21,617 nt of DNA from an uncultured Flavobacteriales bacterium (GTDB lineage Bacteria > Bacteroidota > Bacteroidia > Flavobacteriales > Crocinitomicaceae), in assembly GCA_946478775.1 (NCBI GenBank), contig CAMLDR010000060.1:1-21617 (forward strand), in the 5' to 3' direction. The position numbers and the translations under genes are program-made. Each line of letters opens with the position of its first letter. Position 1 is the stretch's first letter. Below, piece after piece: positions 7,508 through 15,052 of this stretch. The notes beneath the pieces were generated by a model that ran no database searches, was not told the origin of the DNA, and was given only the letters and a program-made list of their open reading frames with translations.

Positions 7508-8643
7508 TAGATTTCGTTTTTAGTAGTGGGAAGAAAGTCGAAGTTCCCGCTTCTTCGTTTAGCCATTAAAATAGCTTTGGCGAAAGCTTTAAAAATGGAT
7601 TCTACCTTGTGGTGTTCGTTTTCACCTATTGCTTGAATGTAAATATTGCAACGTGCTGTAAAACAGAATGATTTGAAGAAATGACGCACCATTTCGGTGG
7701 GAAGTTTTCCAATGAATTCGCGTTTAAATTCCACTTCCCAAATCAACTCCGGGCGGCCTCCGAAATCAATGGCGCAAGTCGCAAAGCAATCATCCATCGG
7801 TAAGCAAAAACCATAGCGTTCTATTCCTCGTTTGGACCCTAAAACCCGGTCAATTGCCTGACCCAATGTCAAAGCAGTATCTTCGATGGTGTGGTGTTCA
7901 TCAATCTGTAAATCTCCTTGCATAATCAATTCCAGGTCCAATTGTCCGTGTCGGGCAATCTGGTCCAGCATGTGATCGAAAAAAGGGATTCCGGTGTCGA
8001 TTTTAGAAATCCCGGTTCCATCCAAATCCAAAACAATCGAGCAATCTGTTTCTGCAGTGGTTCTGCGAATAGTTGTTTTGCGAACTCCCAGGCGAAGGTC
8101 TGCAAGCAAATCGCCCCAGTTCGTTACTTTGCGTTGAATCACCGCTTCCAATTCCTGTTGAGAGAATTGCAATTCAGAGTTAACTTCAATATCTTCAGAT
8201 TGCAGTAAAAACGCTTTGCAGCCTAAGTTTTTAGCCAATTCCACGTCGGTCCAGCGATCTCCGATTACAAAGGAGTTCTCCAGGTCGTATGCGTCTGAAA
8301 AATAATTTTTTAGCATCCCGATACGTGGTTTTCGATTCGGTGAGTTTTCTTCCGGAAAAGAGCGGTCGATGCAAATTTCCGAGAATACGATTCCTTCACT
8401 TTCCAGAATATCCAGCATCAATCGGTGTGGTCCGATGAAATCTTCGTAAGGAAACGCAGCTGTGCCTAATCCGTCCTGATTACTTACCAAAACCAGGCTG
8501 TATTCCTGCCAGGAAACAATGGTCTTTAAGGCTGAAATGGCCCCTTCTAAAAACTTCAATTTGGAATAGGAATCAATCTGATATCCTTCAGGTTCCCGGA
8601 TAATTGTTCCGTCGCGATCGATCAATAAGAGTTTCTTTTTCAT
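7507..8643 (-). CDS. hisB: Bifunctional histidinol-phosphatase / imidazoleglycerol-phosphate dehydratase
   Basis: A 378-residue bifunctional HisB. The N-terminal HAD phosphatase (about 1-170) has the nucleophile motif LLIDRDGTI (Asp9, Asp11), VSNQDGLG and GDRWTDVELA (128-137). The C-terminal dehydratase (about 187-378) has the Mn-binding motifs EHHTIEDT (249-256) and EHHKVES (343-349). In the E. coli enzyme the phosphatase holds a Cys/His zinc site just before the RKP motif; here that loop reads EICIDRSFPEENSPNRKP, keeping only Cys91, so the zinc site seems absent. I recall the same loop in other Bacteroidota HisB proteins, so this is probably a lineage trait. The enzyme performs the dehydratase step and, after HisC, the phosphatase step. 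It overlaps hisDC by 4 nt and hisH by 1 nt. Confidence 0.97.
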   Translation of the reverse strand: MKKKLLLIDRDGTIIREPEGYQIDSYSKLKFLEGAISALKTIVSWQEYSLVLVSNQDGLGTAAFPYEDFIGPHRLMLDILESEGIVFSEICIDRSFPEENSPNRKPRIGMLKNYFSDAYDLENSFVIGDRWTDVELAKNLGCKAFLLQSEDIEVNSELQFSQQELEAVIQRKVTNWGDLLADLRLGVRKTTIRRTTAETDCSIVLDLDGTGISKIDTGIPFFDHMLDQIARHGQLDLELIMQGDLQIDEHHTIEDTALTLGQAIDRVLGSKRGIERYGFCLPMDDCFATCAIDFGGRPELIWEVEFKREFIGKLPTEMVRHFFKSFCFTARCNIYIQAIGENEHHKVESIFKAFAKAILMAKRRSGNFDFLPTTKNEI

Positions 8644-10991
8644 ATTCTTTGCATGATTTGAATGAATTGGTCATTTTCTGTTGGTGTACCAACACTTACC
8701 CGCAAGGTGTCCGAACAATTGAATTGGCTGCTTCTATTCCGCACAACGATTCCGTTTTCAATGAGTTTTTGGTAACAAACGGCAGCATTCGGGATGCGGA
8801 AAAGAATGAAATTGGCTTCTGAAGGAAATACCGTTGTAACAGCCGGGTGTGATTTCAGAAAATCGCTCAGACGTTCACGTTCCGAAACTAGTTCAGTTGT
8901 GATCTCATTCCATGGAAGTGTTTTTAATTCGTTTACTGCTTTTTCCTGAACCAAAGCACTTAAATTATAAGGTGGTTTTATCCGATTCAGAGCAGTAATC
9001 CATTCCGGTGAAGCAATGGCCATTCCAATACGCAATCCGGCCATTCCAAATGCTTTGGAGAGTGTTTGAACGACGATCAAATTGGAATAGTTGTTCACTT
9101 CATCTGCCAGGGAATAAGTCGGGCAAAAGTCGATGTATGCTTCATCCACTACCACTACTCCGTCAAATTCCGCTACGATTTGAAGCAAATCATCTTTCGG
9201 GATTCCATTTCCGGTTGGATTATTCGGATTGCAGAGTATCACTAATTTTGAATCCTTTGCCTGTGCAAGAATCTCGGAAGATGTGATCTGAAATTGTTCG
9301 TCCATGTCGATGGGAATAGTCCGAACACCATTGAGTTTTGCAAGTACCTCATACATTCCATACGAAGGGTTCAAAAATGCAACAGTGTCCAGGAAAGGTG
9401 TGGTCGTTAATCGAAAGATCAGATCCAATACTTCATCCGATCCGTTCCCCAGGAATAAATTTTCAACCGGAATACGCTTGATCTCTGAAATAGTCTCTTT
9501 CAACTGGCGCTGCAAGGGATCAGGATAGCGATTATAAGCGGTAACCATTCCGTTTTCATTCGCATCCAGGAAAACCTTCCCGACACCCTCAAACTCATCC
9601 CTGGCTGAACTGTAAGGCTGTATATTTCTCAAGTCCCGACGAATAAAGCGGCTAATATCATTCTGTTTCTCATTTAATCCGAAGCGATCCGCCGCGGCAT
9701 ACTGCTTTGGATTCTCACTCTGCTCCAAACGTACCTTTACCGCGTTGGCATGTCCTTGTAATTCTTCTGCTTCCGCCATCGTAATCACGGTTTGTCCCAG
9801 ATTTTGCAACCCTTCATCACTGACTTTTTGATAGGTGATTTTCTTTACGAAAGAATCCAATGACACACCACTGTACGCTCCTGCAAATCCGGATGTTGGC
9901 AAGGTGTGATTCGTTCCTGAGGCATAATCTCCGAAACTTTCAGCGGTATTTCTACCTATAAAAACACTTCCGGCATTCGTAACCTCCCGAACGATCAATT
10001 CTTCGTATTCTCCCATTACAATCAAGTGCTCCGGGGCATAGGAATTGATAATTTTTGGCCATTGATTGCTTTCAACAATCAGTGCGGTGCTGGAATTCAG
10101 TGCTCCACGGGCAATTTCAGCTCGAGGAAGTGTTTCCACTTGTTTGGTTACTTCTTCCAAAACTTTTTGTGCGTAGGCTTGATTATCCGTTAGAAAAACC
10201 ACTTGTGAATCCACTCCGTGTTCTGCCTGAGCCAATAAATCGGCTGCAACGAATGAAGCCGGGATCGACTGGTCTGCTGCGACCAATACTTCGGATGGTC
10301 CCGCAGGAAGATCAATGGCAATTCCCAAACGCTGGGCATAGACTTTCGCAGCAGTCACGTATTGATTTCCGGGACCAAACAGTTTGTCTGCCTTTGGAAT
10401 CGTTTCGGTCCCCAGGCTCATCGCCGCGATAGCCTGAGTTCCACCGACTTTGTAAATCCGATCAATGCCCGCAGTTTTCGCTGCAAACAAGATGGCAGGG
10501 TGAATCCGACCGTTTTTATCCGGAGGTGTGCACAAATAACGTGTGGGATTGTTCGCGATTTTGGAGGGAATCCCCAACATTAAAACCGTTGAGAACAAAG
10601 GTGCACTTCCACCCGGAACATACAAACCGACCCTTTGAATGGGAACAGATTTTCGCCAGCAAGTGACACCGGGTGTTGTTTCCACTTCAGATTCCCTGTT
10701 TTCCTGGGACCGGTGAAAACGCTCAATGTTTCGGGCTGCGAACTGAATGGCCGTTTTTAGTTCTGCTGAAATTGCTTCTTCCGCTTCCATAAATTCGATT
10801 TCTGAAACCAACAATGAGCTGATCTCAACCTGGTCAAATTGAAGGGTGAATGCCTTTAGAGCTGTATCTCCCTGCTTTTCGACTGCAGAAAACACTCCTG
10901 AAATCAAATAATCCAGGTTGTCAGACTCCAATTGGGGGCGAGTCAGAACAGCAGCCAACTCGCTTGCTGACGGATTGATCACTATTTTCAT
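8640..10991 (-). CDS. hisDC: Fused histidinol dehydrogenase - histidinol-phosphate aminotransferase
   Basis: One continuous 783-codon frame encodes two complete enzymes. Residues 1-425 are HisD, which oxidises histidinol to histidine with two NAD+; the zinc ligands Gln255, His258, Asp355 and His414, the APEH catalytic segment (319-322) and the VPGGSAPL loop (125-132) are present. Residues about 445-783 are HisC, a PLP aminotransferase with NPNNPTG (588-594), Asp616 in VVVDEAYIDF and PLP lysine Lys646 in QTLSKAFGMAGLR. The linker, roughly 425-447, has no in-frame Met from which HisC could start separately. An out-of-frame ATG sits at 9673-9671, 9 nt before the point where HisC-like sequence begins, so a one-base change would restore two overlapping genes. 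The start lies 1 nt after hisG and the stop overlaps hisB by 4 nt. Both halves look catalytically intact. Confidence 0.93.
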   Translation of the reverse strand: MKIVINPSASELAAVLTRPQLESDNLDYLISGVFSAVEKQGDTALKAFTLQFDQVEISSLLVSEIEFMEAEEAISAELKTAIQFAARNIERFHRSQENRESEVETTPGVTCWRKSVPIQRVGLYVPGGSAPLFSTVLMLGIPSKIANNPTRYLCTPPDKNGRIHPAILFAAKTAGIDRIYKVGGTQAIAAMSLGTETIPKADKLFGPGNQYVTAAKVYAQRLGIAIDLPAGPSEVLVAADQSIPASFVAADLLAQAEHGVDSQVVFLTDNQAYAQKVLEEVTKQVETLPRAEIARGALNSSTALIVESNQWPKIINSYAPEHLIVMGEYEELIVREVTNAGSVFIGRNTAESFGDYASGTNHTLPTSGFAGAYSGVSLDSFVKKITYQKVSDEGLQNLGQTVITMAEAEELQGHANAVKVRLEQSENPKQYAAADRFGLNEKQNDISRFIRRDLRNIQPYSSARDEFEGVGKVFLDANENGMVTAYNRYPDPLQRQLKETISEIKRIPVENLFLGNGSDEVLDLIFRLTTTPFLDTVAFLNPSYGMYEVLAKLNGVRTIPIDMDEQFQITSSEILAQAKDSKLVILCNPNNPTGNGIPKDDLLQIVAEFDGVVVVDEAYIDFCPTYSLADEVNNYSNLIVVQTLSKAFGMAGLRIGMAIASPEWITALNRIKPPYNLSALVQEKAVNELKTLPWNEITTELVSERERLSDFLKSHPAVTTVFPSEANFILFRIPNAAVCYQKLIENGIVVRNRSSQFNCSDTLRVSVGTPTENDQFIQIMQRI

Positions 10992-10992
10992 A

Positions 10993-11850
10993 CTAAGAAA
11001 CCATTTTTTCGATAGGACAAACCAGGATTCCTTGTGCTCCGGCCATTTTCAATTGCTGCACCGTCTGCCACACTTCTTTTTGTTTTACCACCGAGTGCAC
11101 ACTCACCCAGCCTTCCATTGCCAGTGGCAGAATGGTTGGACTTTTCATTCCGGGGAGCAGGGTGCAAATCGTTTCCAATTGATCTTTCGGAGCATTCAAT
11201 AGGATGTATTTGTTCTCATTAGCGGCCAAAACAGATTGAATACGGAAAACCAGTTGATCCAACAGGGCTTGTTTCTCCGGGTCGAAACGGATTCCTTTAA
11301 TCAAAACGGCCTCGGAATAAAGAATTGGAAATACTTCGCGCAGATTGTTTTGAAACAAGGTATTACCTGTAGAAACGATGTCTGCAATGGCATCTGCCAA
11401 ATTCAAAGACGGAGCAAGTTCTACGGAGCCGGAAATGGTATGAATGTCTGCCTGAATGCCTTCTTTTTGCAGGTACTTTCGCACCGAATTCGGATAAGAA
11501 GTAGCGATGCGCTTTCCTTCTAAATCTTTTGCGCTTTGAATAGCAGAAATTTTAGGCACAGCAAAAGACAGCCTGCATTTGGAGAAATTGAGTAGCTGAA
11601 ACACTTCCACCGGAGTTTCATCTTCTTCCAACAGATTTGACCCTACAATTCCCAGGTCCACGACTCCGTCTGCCACGTATTGCGGAATATCGCTATTGCG
11701 TAGAAATAACAGTTCTGCCGGATAATCGGAGGTGGTGACTTTGAGCTGACCTTCGCGGTAATCGACTTTTAAGCCGCATTCTTTCAGTAATTCCAGAGAA
11801 CTTTCCTGGAGCCGACCTGATTTTTGTAAAGCAATAATTAAACGTTTCAT
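10993..11850 (-). CDS. hisG: ATP phosphoribosyltransferase, long form
   Basis: A 285-residue HisG catalysing the committed step, ATP + PRPP to PR-ATP. The catalytic domains show MKRLIIALQKSGRL, LLFLRNSDIPQYV, DLGIVGSN and the PRPP-binding loop ADAIADIVSTGNTL. The last 75 residues (APKDQLETI through LVCPIEKM) form the PII-like regulatory domain of long-form HisG, which binds histidine for feedback inhibition; no HisZ partner is therefore needed. It is the first structural gene of the operon, preceded by a leader region of about 160 nt with a His-rich peptide and a terminator, so expression should respond both allosterically and by attenuation. Confidence 0.97.
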   Translation of the reverse strand: MKRLIIALQKSGRLQESSLELLKECGLKVDYREGQLKVTTSDYPAELLFLRNSDIPQYVADGVVDLGIVGSNLLEEDETPVEVFQLLNFSKCRLSFAVPKISAIQSAKDLEGKRIATSYPNSVRKYLQKEGIQADIHTISGSVELAPSLNLADAIADIVSTGNTLFQNNLREVFPILYSEAVLIKGIRFDPEKQALLDQLVFRIQSVLAANENKYILLNAPKDQLETICTLLPGMKSPTILPLAMEGWVSVHSVVKQKEVWQTVQQLKMAGAQGILVCPIEKMVS

Positions 11851-11900
11851 GTTTTAAATTAGAGCCTGACTTTCAAAAGCGTATTGAAACAAAATGACAA

Positions 11901-11930
11901 CAAAAAACCCGCTTGAAAGCCAAGCGGGTT
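11901..11930 (-). terminator. Intrinsic terminator of the his attenuator
   Basis: On the minus strand a perfect 10-bp stem, AACCCGCTTG (11915-11906 complement) with CAAGCGGGTT, closes a 5-nt loop and is followed by a run of six T residues. It lies between the leader peptide and hisG, 50 nt upstream of the hisG start, so it would stop transcription before the structural genes unless an alternative structure forms. Confidence 0.92.
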
Positions 11931-11973
11931 AAAGAATTATAGATATACCATCATCTCACCAAAGCGCTTAGCT
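11918..11973 (-). promoter_or_regulatory. Predicted antiterminator of the his attenuator
   Basis: On the minus strand AGCTAAGCG (plus-strand 11965-11973, covering the last codon and stop of the leader peptide plus three bases) can pair with CGCTTGGCT (11918-11926), nine base pairs with one G-U. The second segment overlaps one arm and the loop of the terminator hairpin, so the two structures exclude each other. A ribosome stalled at the His codons leaves AGCTAAGCG free and allows antitermination, while a ribosome reaching the stop codon covers it and lets the terminator form. In addition CCATCATC within the His codons (11988-11995) can pair with GATGATGG (11948-11955), a candidate pausing or protector hairpin. 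Confidence 0.75.
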
Positions 11974-12012
11974 GAGTATGTGATGATGATGATGGATTTG
12001 TGTCATTTTCAT
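11968..12012 (-). CDS. hisL: his operon leader peptide (HHHHH)
   Basis: A 14-codon ORF reading MKMTQIHHHHHILS with five consecutive His codons (four CAT, one CAC), followed by TAA. It lies 117 nt upstream of hisG and just before an antiterminator/terminator pair, as in the enterobacterial his leader. Its role would be to sense charged tRNA-His through ribosome stalling. The first ATG is only a few bases after the -7 promoter element, so translation may start on an almost leaderless mRNA; the Met at codon 3 is an alternative start that leaves 6 more bases of leader. Confidence 0.92.
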   Translation of the reverse strand: MKMTQIHHHHHILS

Positions 12013-12016
12013 GGTA

Positions 12017-12045
12017 CAAATGTAGAGCAATTATTTAAACTGCAA
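12017..12045 (-). promoter_or_regulatory. Predicted promoter of the his operon (Bacteroidota type)
   Basis: On the minus strand TACATTTG (12024-12017) matches the TAnnTTTG -7 consensus of Bacteroidota sigma factor promoters, with TTG (12045-12043) 18 nt upstream as a -33 element. Transcription would begin about 4 nt downstream of the -7 box, at or next to the leader-peptide ATG at 12012. The hemB promoter in this window has the same spacing. Confidence 0.7.
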
Positions 12046-12055
12046 CTAAATGGGT

Positions 12056-12093
12056 AAAAAAAAATCCTGATCCGCAGAAGCAAACCAGGATTT
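12056..12093 (-). terminator. Intrinsic terminator of the small secreted protein gene
   Basis: On the minus strand a 14-bp stem (12093-12080 with 12075-12062, including three G-U pairs) closes a UUCU tetraloop and is followed by nine T residues (12064-12056). It lies 21 nt after the stop of the gene at 12114-12395 and just upstream of the his promoter, so it insulates the his operon from that gene. Confidence 0.88.
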
Positions 12094-12113
12094 CGTATCA
12101 TTAAAATGATGAA

Positions 12114-12395
12114 TTATTCAATCGTAATACATCCGTTTTTGATAGAGATCTTCGCTCCGTCTTTCACTTTCACCCAACCGCACTCTGTTTTGATTTCCAC
12201 TTCAGAAGCACTTGTCTGAACAGATGCAGAACTTGTTGTAGAGCTGCTGAATTCGATTTTCTGAGTAGACCCGTTGGAACGAACTTCCATCGTGTATTTC
12301 TCGGAATCCTTGTTGTAATAACGAATAGTAAACGCGCTTGCGATATTTGCCAAAAGCAAAAATGCCGCAGACATAAAGATCATTTTTAATTTCAT
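12114..12395 (-). CDS. Small secreted protein of unknown function
   Basis: A 93-residue protein with a clear N-terminal signal peptide (hydrophobic residues 5-20, likely cleavage after ASA near residue 21). The mature part is short, Ser/Thr-rich in the middle (about 48-63), and ends GWVKVKDGAKISIKNGCITIE. Two cysteines, Cys72 and Cys89, could form a disulfide. I do not recognise a family. A possible -7 element TATATTTA (minus strand, 12431-12424) lies 28 nt upstream of the start, and a strong terminator follows the gene, so it is probably a single-gene transcription unit. Confidence 0.75.
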   Translation of the reverse strand: MKLKMIFMSAAFLLLANIASAFTIRYYNKDSEKYTMEVRSNGSTQKIEFSSSTTSSASVQTSASEVEIKTECGWVKVKDGAKISIKNGCITIE

Positions 12396-12523
12396 CTGTA
12401 GATATTTAAGTTATTAACCGAAGTAAATATAGCCAATTGTATTTCAATTTGTAAATCGCTGCTCCATTTAATTGGTATTCGCCGGAAATAAATTAATATT
12501 CGTAATTATCGTATCTTTAAATC

Positions 12524-13099
12524 ATGTCAATTCAAAGAATAGCTTATTTCTTCATTGTATTTTTTTCTCTTGCAGCCTGCAATAATGAAAAACCCTTACA
12601 GATCCCTGATGTTTCTACAGATTTTTCAGAGGATACTGTAGATCTAAGTAACAAACTTTTCTTTATCGGTCCGCAAATTGATACTTTGAAAATGGACATC
12701 GTAGCAGATTGTGATTGCTGTGCCAGCAACCTGGCTTTTGCCGATGACCGCGTTTTTGTTTTTGAGTCCCTGTGCCTGGAAGGGGATGATTATTTCAAAG
12801 GGACTTATTTTAAATTCGGAAGCCTGATCTTCTTGAAATTTCACCCCATGACGGTCTCATCGATCCATTATCCGGGAGAAGAGAAGGAACCAACCTGGGA
12901 AAAAGTGAGTGACTCGGTTTCCTATTCCGTGCTTGAATTTTCCACCTTAAAATCCGAATGGGTTATTTCTGGTTCCTATTACGGAGAAAGCACCGATTAT
13001 GGAATGTGCAATCGAACAGTTCCTGCCAAACAGTTTCTCAGCCGGTTAAAAGCATCCGGAGTTTGGGAGAAATTGGAATTATCCGGTGATTTAAAATAA
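12524..13099 (+). CDS. Putative lipoprotein of unknown function
   Basis: A 191-residue protein whose N-terminus, IAYFFIVFFSLAACNNEK, is a lipoprotein signal with lipobox LAAC and lipidation at Cys19. The mature domain begins with an acidic stretch and contains the cluster DCDCC (62-66) plus Cys84 and one Cys near the C-terminus, which could bind metal or form disulfides. No family is recognised. The ATG is 4 nt after TATCTTTA (12513-12520), a near match to a -7 element, so the mRNA leader may be very short. The next gene starts 28 nt downstream on the same strand. Confidence 0.75.
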   Translation: MSIQRIAYFFIVFFSLAACNNEKPLQIPDVSTDFSEDTVDLSNKLFFIGPQIDTLKMDIVADCDCCASNLAFADDRVFVFESLCLEGDDYFKGTYFKFGSLIFLKFHPMTVSSIHYPGEEKEPTWEKVSDSVSYSVLEFSTLKSEWVISGSYYGESTDYGMCNRTVPAKQFLSRLKASGVWEKLELSGDLK

Positions 13100-13127
13100 C
13101 TTTACGTCCCTCATTCACCCAAACAAT

Positions 13128-13793
13128 ATGTCAGAATTCATCACTTACGAGAAATTTGCAACCGTCCCCGAATTAAAAGAATTTGTGGAGTTATTACAGG
13201 CAAATAATATTCCTTACGAATTGGAAGACGATATTCAGATCTTTGATGTCAGCTTTGCAAATATTCAGCACCAACGGGATTACCGGATCAAATTGGTGCC
13301 CGAAGATTTTGAACGGGTAAATGATTTGCGCAACACTATCGCAGCTGCGGAACTGGATGAAATCGATCCGGATTATTACCTATTCGATTTTACAGATGAA
13401 GAATTAATGGATTTGATAGTCAGACAGGATGAATGGAGTCCGTTTGATTTTCAGTTGGCCCAAAAGATTCTCAAAGACCGCGGAAGAGAAATCAGTCCTC
13501 AAAAAATGGAAGAATTGAAAGAACAGCGTATGGAAGAACTTTCAGAACCGGAAAAACACCATCCGTTTTGGATCGTTTTCGGTTATTTCTTCGCATTCCT
13601 TGGAGGTATAATAGGTGTGATCATGGGAGCCTACATTATTTCCCGGAAAAAAGTACTTCCAAACGGGGATAAGATTTATGCCTATTCGGAATCTGACAGA
13701 AAACACGGAACCCGCATTCTACTGATTGCAATTGTAATGATCATTATCGGAACAGCTTTCCGGGTCATCAATGCCGTTGATCGGGCTTATTGA
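13128..13793 (+). CDS. Membrane protein with DUF2007-like N-terminus
   Basis: A 221-residue protein. The first 75 residues (ITYEKFATVPELKEFVELLQANNIPYELEDD ... IKLVPEDFERVNDLR, in parts) resemble the small DUF2007 putative signal-transducing domain, where a segment tracks which element in a chain is addressed; this is a weak, memory-based match. An acidic linker and a helical EExMEELxEQRMEEL-like stretch (about 126-143) follow. The C-terminus has two hydrophobic helices (about 150-170 and 195-214), so the N-terminal part is likely cytoplasmic. Its function is unknown. It converges on hemB with a 16-nt gap. Confidence 0.7.
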   Translation: MSEFITYEKFATVPELKEFVELLQANNIPYELEDDIQIFDVSFANIQHQRDYRIKLVPEDFERVNDLRNTIAAAELDEIDPDYYLFDFTDEELMDLIVRQDEWSPFDFQLAQKILKDRGREISPQKMEELKEQRMEELSEPEKHHPFWIVFGYFFAFLGGIIGVIMGAYIISRKKVLPNGDKIYAYSESDRKHGTRILLIAIVMIIIGTAFRVINAVDRAY

Positions 13794-13809
13794 ATGAATG
13801 GAAACGCAA

Positions 13810-14784
13810 TTAGGAATTAGCAATTAGTTTAGCTGCATCCGGAGCGAAATAAGTCAAAATCCCGTCTGCTCCTGCCCTTCTGATACTCAATAACATTTCC
13901 ATCACAGCACGGTCGTAATCCAGCCAGCCGTTTTTAGCTGCGGCATAAACCATGGCACATTCGCCGCTCACATTGTAAGCCGTAATAGGTGTTGCGAAAT
14001 TCTCTTTCAATAAATGAATGATGTCCAGGTAACACAAAGCCGGCTTAACCATGATAAAGTCTGCGCCTTCCGCAATGTCCAGTTCTGCTTCAATCAAAGC
14101 TTCACGTTTGTTGGCCGGATTCATCTGGTATGTTTTTTTATCCCCGCTTTTTGGTGCAGAATTCAAAGCATCCCGGAACGGACTATAAAAAGCACTCGCG
14201 TATTTGGCGGTATAAGACATAATCGATACGTCCTGGAAACCTGCCGCATCCAAATCGTCGCGAATGAAACCAACTCTGCCATCCATCATGTCTGAAGGGC
14301 CAATGATATCAATTCCGGCCTGGGCCTGGGCAACAGCCATTTTACCCAAAATATCCAACGTGGGATCGTTGACGATTTTCCCGTCGATCACCAAACCGTC
14401 GTGGCCGTCTGAAGAATATGGGTCCAAAGCCACATCCGACATCAGCACAGCTTCCGGGAATTTTTCTTTCAGCGTTCGAATGATATGCAGGTAAAAATTC
14501 TCATCTGCATAGCTGTAACTCCCTATTTGATCTTTCAAATGTTCATCTACAGCAGGAAACAGATCAAAAGTCATAATTCCCAGGTTCATCCATTTTTCAA
14601 ACTCGGGAAGCAATTGATCGATACTCCATCGGTAATTCCCCGGCAGGGAAGAAACGGCTTCACATATATTCTTTCCATCCTTCAAAAAAAGCGGGTAGAT
14701 CAGGTGCTGCGGACCTAATTGTGTTTCTTCTACCATTGCTCGGATGGCTGCACTCTTGCGATTTCTTCTTGGACGGATATTCAT
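13810..14784 (-). CDS. hemB: Porphobilinogen synthase (delta-aminolevulinate dehydratase)
   Basis: A 324-residue HemB that condenses two 5-aminolevulinate molecules into porphobilinogen in heme synthesis. The Schiff-base lysines are Lys194 in IMSYTAKYASAFY and Lys247 in FIMVKPALCYLD. The metal loop reads DVALDPYSSDGHDG (117-130) with Asp instead of the zinc cysteines, so it belongs to the non-zinc, Mg-dependent type. The start MNIRPRRNRK at 14784 is chosen because a consensus promoter lies immediately upstream; the frame stays open to 14859, with an alternative Met at 14811 that would be inside the promoter. The last residues KLIANS and the stop fall in an ATTAG-rich stretch. Confidence 0.95.
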   Translation of the reverse strand: MNIRPRRNRKSAAIRAMVEETQLGPQHLIYPLFLKDGKNICEAVSSLPGNYRWSIDQLLPEFEKWMNLGIMTFDLFPAVDEHLKDQIGSYSYADENFYLHIIRTLKEKFPEAVLMSDVALDPYSSDGHDGLVIDGKIVNDPTLDILGKMAVAQAQAGIDIIGPSDMMDGRVGFIRDDLDAAGFQDVSIMSYTAKYASAFYSPFRDALNSAPKSGDKKTYQMNPANKREALIEAELDIAEGADFIMVKPALCYLDIIHLLKENFATPITAYNVSGECAMVYAAAKNGWLDYDRAVMEMLLSIRRAGADGILTYFAPDAAKLIANS

Positions 14785-14789
14785 ACTTG

Positions 14790-14818
14790 CAAATTTAATA
14801 GGTGAGGCCATAAAACAA
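14790..14818 (-). promoter_or_regulatory. Predicted hemB promoter
   Basis: On the minus strand TAAATTTG (14797-14790) matches the TAnnTTTG element and TTG (14818-14816) lies 18 nt upstream, the same layout as the his promoter. The -7 box ends 5 nt before the hemB ATG at 14784, so the transcript would start almost at the start codon. This argues against the upstream in-frame Met at 14811. Confidence 0.65.
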
Positions 14819-15052
14819 TCAAAACTTTGCGCTCTTCCACTATTTGCGGTTAAAAGCAAAGGATTTTACCTGAAACGACAGGCCTTCATTTCTGATACTC
14901 ACTCCTTCTTTTGTTCCTGACACAAAGTTAATCAGAATCGGGAACTATTCGTTCAAATAGGCGTTTTAAACAATTCTGTTTCAGAATTATCAACAACCCC
15001 GTTCGATTAACATTTTTTTGTATATTTTCGTCTTTATGTTAACGAAGAAACA

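Noticed and set aside
10055..10432. 125-codon plus-strand ORF opposite hisD
   Set aside because: It is antisense to well-conserved HisD sequence, with no recognisable motif; it is an open frame in the shadow of a real gene.
11978..11995. TGATGATGATGATGG run as a simple-sequence repeat
   Set aside because: It is explained by the consecutive His codons of the leader peptide on the other strand.
14785..14859. Longer hemB start at 14859 or 14811
   Set aside because: The consensus promoter at 14790-14818 lies within this stretch, so these codons are probably not transcribed.
14972..14988. AATTCTG-TTT-CAGAATT hairpin between hemB and the lipoprotein gene
   Set aside because: The stem is short and AT-rich with no T-tract and no clear relation to a promoter, so a function cannot be supported.
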